In this document: in pieces, positions 61,060 to 64,000 of the stretch | How positions within the stretch are numbered: the stretch's first letter is position 1 | How the letters are laid out: each line of letters opens with the position of its first letter | Source of the DNA: Piper betle | Taxonomy: Eukaryota > Streptophyta > Magnoliopsida > Piperales > Piperaceae | NCBI GenBank assembly: GCA_033002965.1 | Contig: JAURVB010014726.1 | Coordinates: 1-64,000 of the forward strand | DNA length: 64,000 nt | Direction: 5' to 3' | Translations under genes and position numbers: made by a program | The notes under the pieces: generated by a model | Told to the model about the DNA's origin: nothing | The model's database searches: none | Seen by the model: only the letters and a program-made list of their open reading frames with translations

Positions 61060-61825
61060 CCCGTTTGCAGCCGCCACCCCACCCTCGCGATCCCCCAAAC
61101 CCCCATGGGAGGCTGGCGATGGGGTAGCGCGGCAAAAACGGGGGGGAGTGTAGTATCGTAATAAAAACTTTACTCAGACCTACTCGAATCAATATTACAA
61201 AATAAATTAAAAACAAAATAAAATAATTTTGTAATAAAAACTTGACTCGATCTCGCATATGATCTAGTCAATATTACAAAATAAATTAAAAAAATAAAAT
61301 AAAATAATTTTGTAATAAAAACTTAACCTTATCCCGCACAGGATCGAGTCAATATTACCAAATAATTTTTAAAAAAAATCATAATAAAAACTTGACTCAG
61401 TCCCTACTCAGATTAATGTTACGAAATAAATTTTAAAAAATAAAATAATTTTGCAATAAAAACTTGACTCGATCCCGCACATGATAGAGTCAAGTTTTTA
61501 TTACAAAATTATATTATTTTTTAAATTTATTGGTAATATTGACTCGATCCCATGTGGGATCGAATCAAGTTTTTATTACAAAACTATTTTATTTTTTTTA
61601 ATTTATTTTGTAATATTGACTCGATTTTGTGCGGGATCGAGTCAAGTTTTTATTACAAAATTATTTTATTTTTTTTAAATTTATTTCATAATATTGACTC
61701 GAGTAAGGACCGAATAAAGTTTTTATTAAAATACTTCCCACCTTTGTTTTGCTGGGCCACCCAACTCCTCGCCACCGGCATGGGGGTTTGGGGGATCGGG
61801 AGGACGGGGGATTGAGGGGATCGGG
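61060..61825. repeat. Foldback array of LTR-core units
   Basis: The outer arms are GC-rich and inverted: CGATCCCCCAAACCCCCATG (about 61087-61106) against CATGGGGGTTTGGGGGATCG (61779-61798). Inside, the left half repeats AATAAAAACTTGACTCGATC...GTCAATATTACAAAATAAATT about four to five times (61157-61470) at roughly 80-90 bp. The right half repeats the reverse complement about three times (61487-61740). At the centre 25-bp arms (61446-61470, 61487-61511) pair with one mismatch around a 16-base loop. The units match the lead motif of the window's LTR family. The short frames here are by-products. Confidence 0.8.
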
Positions 61826-62030
61826 AGGGTGGGACGACAAAGATCCCCTTGTGAATCTCCGAGGCAACTTAGTTAGTTTGGATATAGTTTAATTAAATTG
61901 GAGGTTGCGATCTCATACGTCGGTTGAGGTTGTATGATTCAATTGTGAATCTAAGAGGCAACAGGGAGAGCAAAGATCCCCTCACCCCACGTCCTCGCTT
62001 TCTAACAAAACTCTTACCCCCTTCTTCTCT
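61826..62030. other. Upstream region of the transporter gene
   Basis: Short spacer between the foldback array and the TATA box; GAATCT(C/A)(C/A)GAGGCAAC is present twice (near 61853 and 61949). No gene. Confidence 0.4.
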
Positions 62031-62038
62031 CTATAAAA
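62031..62038 (+). promoter_or_regulatory. TATA box of the transporter gene
   Basis: CTATAAAA after a CT-rich stretch, about 70 bases before the start codon, giving an expected short 5' UTR of about 35-40 bases. Confidence 0.65.
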
Positions 62039-62101
62039 CCTCCCCTCCTTTGATAATAAGATTACAACCTCAAATTTAATTTAAATACATCCTATATATA
62101 C

Positions 62102-64000
62102 ATGGTGGAGGCAATGGCCGGCAACGGCGGCGGACGCCGGTTCCGAGGGTCGAAGGCATTCTGGGTGGCGGTGCAGGTGGTGCAAGGGCGGTGGTTCATG
62201 GTGTTCGCCTCCTTCCTCATCATGTCGGCGTCGGGCGCCACCTACATATTCGGCATCTACTCCAAGGACATCAAGACGTCGCTGGGGTACACCCAGCAGA
62301 CCCTCAACACCCTGAGCTTCTTCAAGGACCTGGGCGCAAACGCCGGCATCCTCTCCGGCCTCATCAACGAGGTCACCCCGCCGTGGGTAGTCCTCGCCAT
62401 CGGCGCCGTCATGAACCTCTCCGGCTACCTCATGATCTGGCTGGCCGTAACCGGCCGCACCGCCCCACCCGCCGTCTGGAAGATGTGCCTCTACATCTGC
62501 ATCGGCTCCAACTCCCAGTCCTTTGCCAACACCGGCGCCCTCATCACCTGCGTCAAGAACTTCCCGGAGAGCCGCGGCGTCGTGCTCGGCCTCCTCAAGG
62601 CCTTCGTCGGCCTCAGCGGCGCCATCATCACCCAGCTCTACCACGCCTTCTACGGCGACGACTCCGAGTCTCTTATCCTCCTCATCGGTTGGCTCCCCGC
62701 CGTCATCTCCGTCGTCTTCCTCTATACAATTCGGATCATGAAGGTGGTGCGCCACCCGAGGGAACAGCAGGTCTTCTACTCCTTCCTGTACATCATCCTC
62801 GGCCTTGCCGGCTACATCATGGTGGTCATCATAGTGGAGAACCAAGTGCAGTTCAACATGGCCGAATACCGCGCCTCCGCCGCCTTCCTCCTCCTCCTCC
62901 TCTTCCTCCCACTCGCCATGGTCATCAAAGAGGAGCTCTCCATCTACAAGCTCAAGAAGCTACTCTTCTGCAACCAGACTTCGTCGAGTACTGCCGCCAA
63001 CCAAGTCTCCATAGACGTCGACAAGCTGCAGCCCGTAGCAGCAGCTGATCTCTCGGCGCCGGCCACTGGTTCCATCACCGATCACAAGCTCCTCCCTTTC
63101 TCGTCGGCGACAACCGCCGCAGCTGATCCGGCGGAGAACGCAAAGCCGTCCAGGGCATGGTCGCGATTCGTGAGCGTGTTCAAGTCGCCGGAGAGAGGGG
63201 AGGACTACACTATTCTTCAGGCCTTGGTGAGCGTCGACATGCTGATACTGTTCTTTGCGACGACCTGCGGCGTCGGGGGGACACTGACGGCGATCGACAA
63301 CATGGGCCAGATCGGGGAGTCGCTGGGCTACCCGAAGCGGAGCATTCGCACGCTGGTGTCGCTGATCAGCATATGGAACTGCGTCGGCCGGCTCTTTTCC
63401 GGCTTTGTCTCCGAGATCATCCTCACCAAGTACAAGTTCCCTCGCCCGCTCATGCTCTCCATCATCCTCCTTCTCTCTTGCCTCGGCCACCTCCTCATCG
63501 CCCTAGCCGTCCCCAACGGCCTCTACTTCGCCTCCGTCGTCATCGGCTTCTGCTTCGGCGCGCCGTGGCCGCTCATCTTCGCCATCATCTCCGAGGTGTT
63601 CGGGCTCAAGTACTATTCCACCCTCTACAACTTCGGCGCCATGGCCAGCCCCGTCGGCTCCTACATCCTCAACGTCCGCGTCGTCGGCCACCTCTACGAC
63701 GACGAGGCCGTCAAGCAGCGTGCCCCCGGGGTCCTTCACGCCGCCGGCGACGAGCTCATCTGCATGGGGAAGAAGTGCTTTAGGCACTCCTTCTTCATCA
63801 TAGCTGGGGTGACGCTGTTGGGGGCAGTGGCGAACCTGACGTTGGTGGCCAGGACGAGGGAGTTCTATCGGGGGGACATATATGCCAAGTTTAGAGAGGC
63901 GGCGGCGGCGGAGCCAGAGTCGCAAATGTGGGTTATGGCCGCCGACGGTGGTCGGGCGGCGGGGAAGATGGTCGGCGACGACGACGACGACCAAGAGATG
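62102..64000 (+). CDS. Nodulin-like/NFD4-like major-facilitator transporter, 3' end cut by window
   Basis: An open frame of 633 codons from ATG 62102 to the window edge, with no intron and no stop. The protein starts MVEAMAGNGGGRRF and has the plant nodulin-like domain from about residue 25 (QVVQGRWFMVFASFLIMSASGATYIFG, YIFGIYSKDIK, LGYTQQTLNTLSFFKDLG, FPESRGVVLGLLKAFVGLSGA). It then has a hydrophilic loop (about 290-360) and a second membrane half (FFATTCGVGGTLTAIDNMGQ, SIWNCVGRLFSG, FGLKYYSTLYNFG). About twelve hydrophobic segments fit a major-facilitator carrier. The substrate is not known for most members; the name comes from Arabidopsis NUCLEAR FUSION DEFECTIVE 4. The C terminus ends in an Asp run (DDDDDQEM) and is probably nearly complete. 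Third positions are almost all G or C, so long antiparallel frames appear on the other strand; they are shadows. Confidence 0.92.
   Translation, partial: MVEAMAGNGGGRRFRGSKAFWVAVQVVQGRWFMVFASFLIMSASGATYIFGIYSKDIKTSLGYTQQTLNTLSFFKDLGANAGILSGLINEVTPPWVVLAIGAVMNLSGYLMIWLAVTGRTAPPAVWKMCLYICIGSNSQSFANTGALITCVKNFPESRGVVLGLLKAFVGLSGAIITQLYHAFYGDDSESLILLIGWLPAVISVVFLYTIRIMKVVRHPREQQVFYSFLYIILGLAGYIMVVIIVENQVQFNMAEYRASAAFLLLLLFLPLAMVIKEELSIYKLKKLLFCNQTSSSTAANQVSIDVDKLQPVAAADLSAPATGSITDHKLLPFSSATTAAADPAENAKPSRAWSRFVSVFKSPERGEDYTILQALVSVDMLILFFATTCGVGGTLTAIDNMGQIGESLGYPKRSIRTLVSLISIWNCVGRLFSGFVSEIILTKYKFPRPLMLSIILLLSCLGHLLIALAVPNGLYFASVVIGFCFGAPWPLIFAIISEVFGLKYYSTLYNFGAMASPVGSYILNVRVVGHLYDDEAVKQRAPGVLHAAGDELICMGKKCFRHSFFIIAGVTLLGAVANLTLVARTREFYRGDIYAKFREAAAAEPESQMWVMAADGGRAAGKMVGDDDDDQEM

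Noticed and set aside
61481..61815. Short repeated frames containing FYYKIILFF
   Set aside because: By-products of the iterated AT-rich units in the foldback array.
62081..62845. 254-codon minus-strand frame opposite the transporter
   Set aside because: Shadow of the G/C-ending codons of the real gene; Asp/Glu/Val/Gly-skewed with no domain.
62191..63048. 285-codon plus-strand frame overlapping the transporter
   Set aside because: Arg/His/Pro-rich out-of-frame reading of the transporter.

Overview
The window is nuclear DNA of a flowering plant. Three spliced or plant-type genes sit in AT-rich sequence full of transposable elements: a plant coiled-coil gene, the mRNA-export factor GLE1, and a nodulin-like/NFD4-like major-facilitator transporter. 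The transporter's intronless, strongly G/C-ending codon use, beside AT-rich intron-containing genes, suggests a monocot, but this is inference; I cannot name the species.

Layout. 1-17234 is repeat-only. It holds a truncated LTR end (1-445), a small MULE-like element with an LTR-derived core (1137-1997), a three-unit tandem repeat (2081-2410), and a 4.3 kb tandem segmental duplication (3210-7500 and 7501-12046). The second copy carries a 590-bp hAT-like insertion whose empty site is preserved in the first copy. A solo LTR of about 2.86 kb (11136-17234) is interrupted by a second solo LTR in opposite orientation (12972-16203). 17940-26438 is a full-length chromodomain-bearing Ty3/gypsy retrotransposon on the minus strand with one intact 1522-residue gag-pol frame. 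27550-33478 is the coiled-coil gene. Two broken pieces of this gene lie downstream (34150-34345 and 40930-42300), on either side of a third solo LTR (36255-39180). About 42870-51427 is GLE1: the spliced reading frame closes exactly at 621 residues and its start codon is split by an intron. 51428-62030 is again mostly repeats, including a 1.6 kb imperfect palindrome (about 54400-55990), a second MULE-like chimera (59672-60432) and a foldback array (61060-61825). The transporter gene starts at 62102 and runs off the right edge.

The most unusual signal is one LTR segment that recurs across the window in different settings. It is an AT-rich lead, a GACTCGAGT...GAGTCAA motif with TTTTTATTAC, then a GC-rich block. 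It occurs inside three solo LTRs, at the core of two MULE-like elements with 9-bp target duplications, inside a third chimera near 56.5-57.8 kb, and as mirror-image iterated units in the foldback array. I did not see an operon-like system, CRISPR array, rRNA gene or true tRNA gene. The three genes show no evident functional linkage. All boundaries and similarities were judged by eye, without alignment software.
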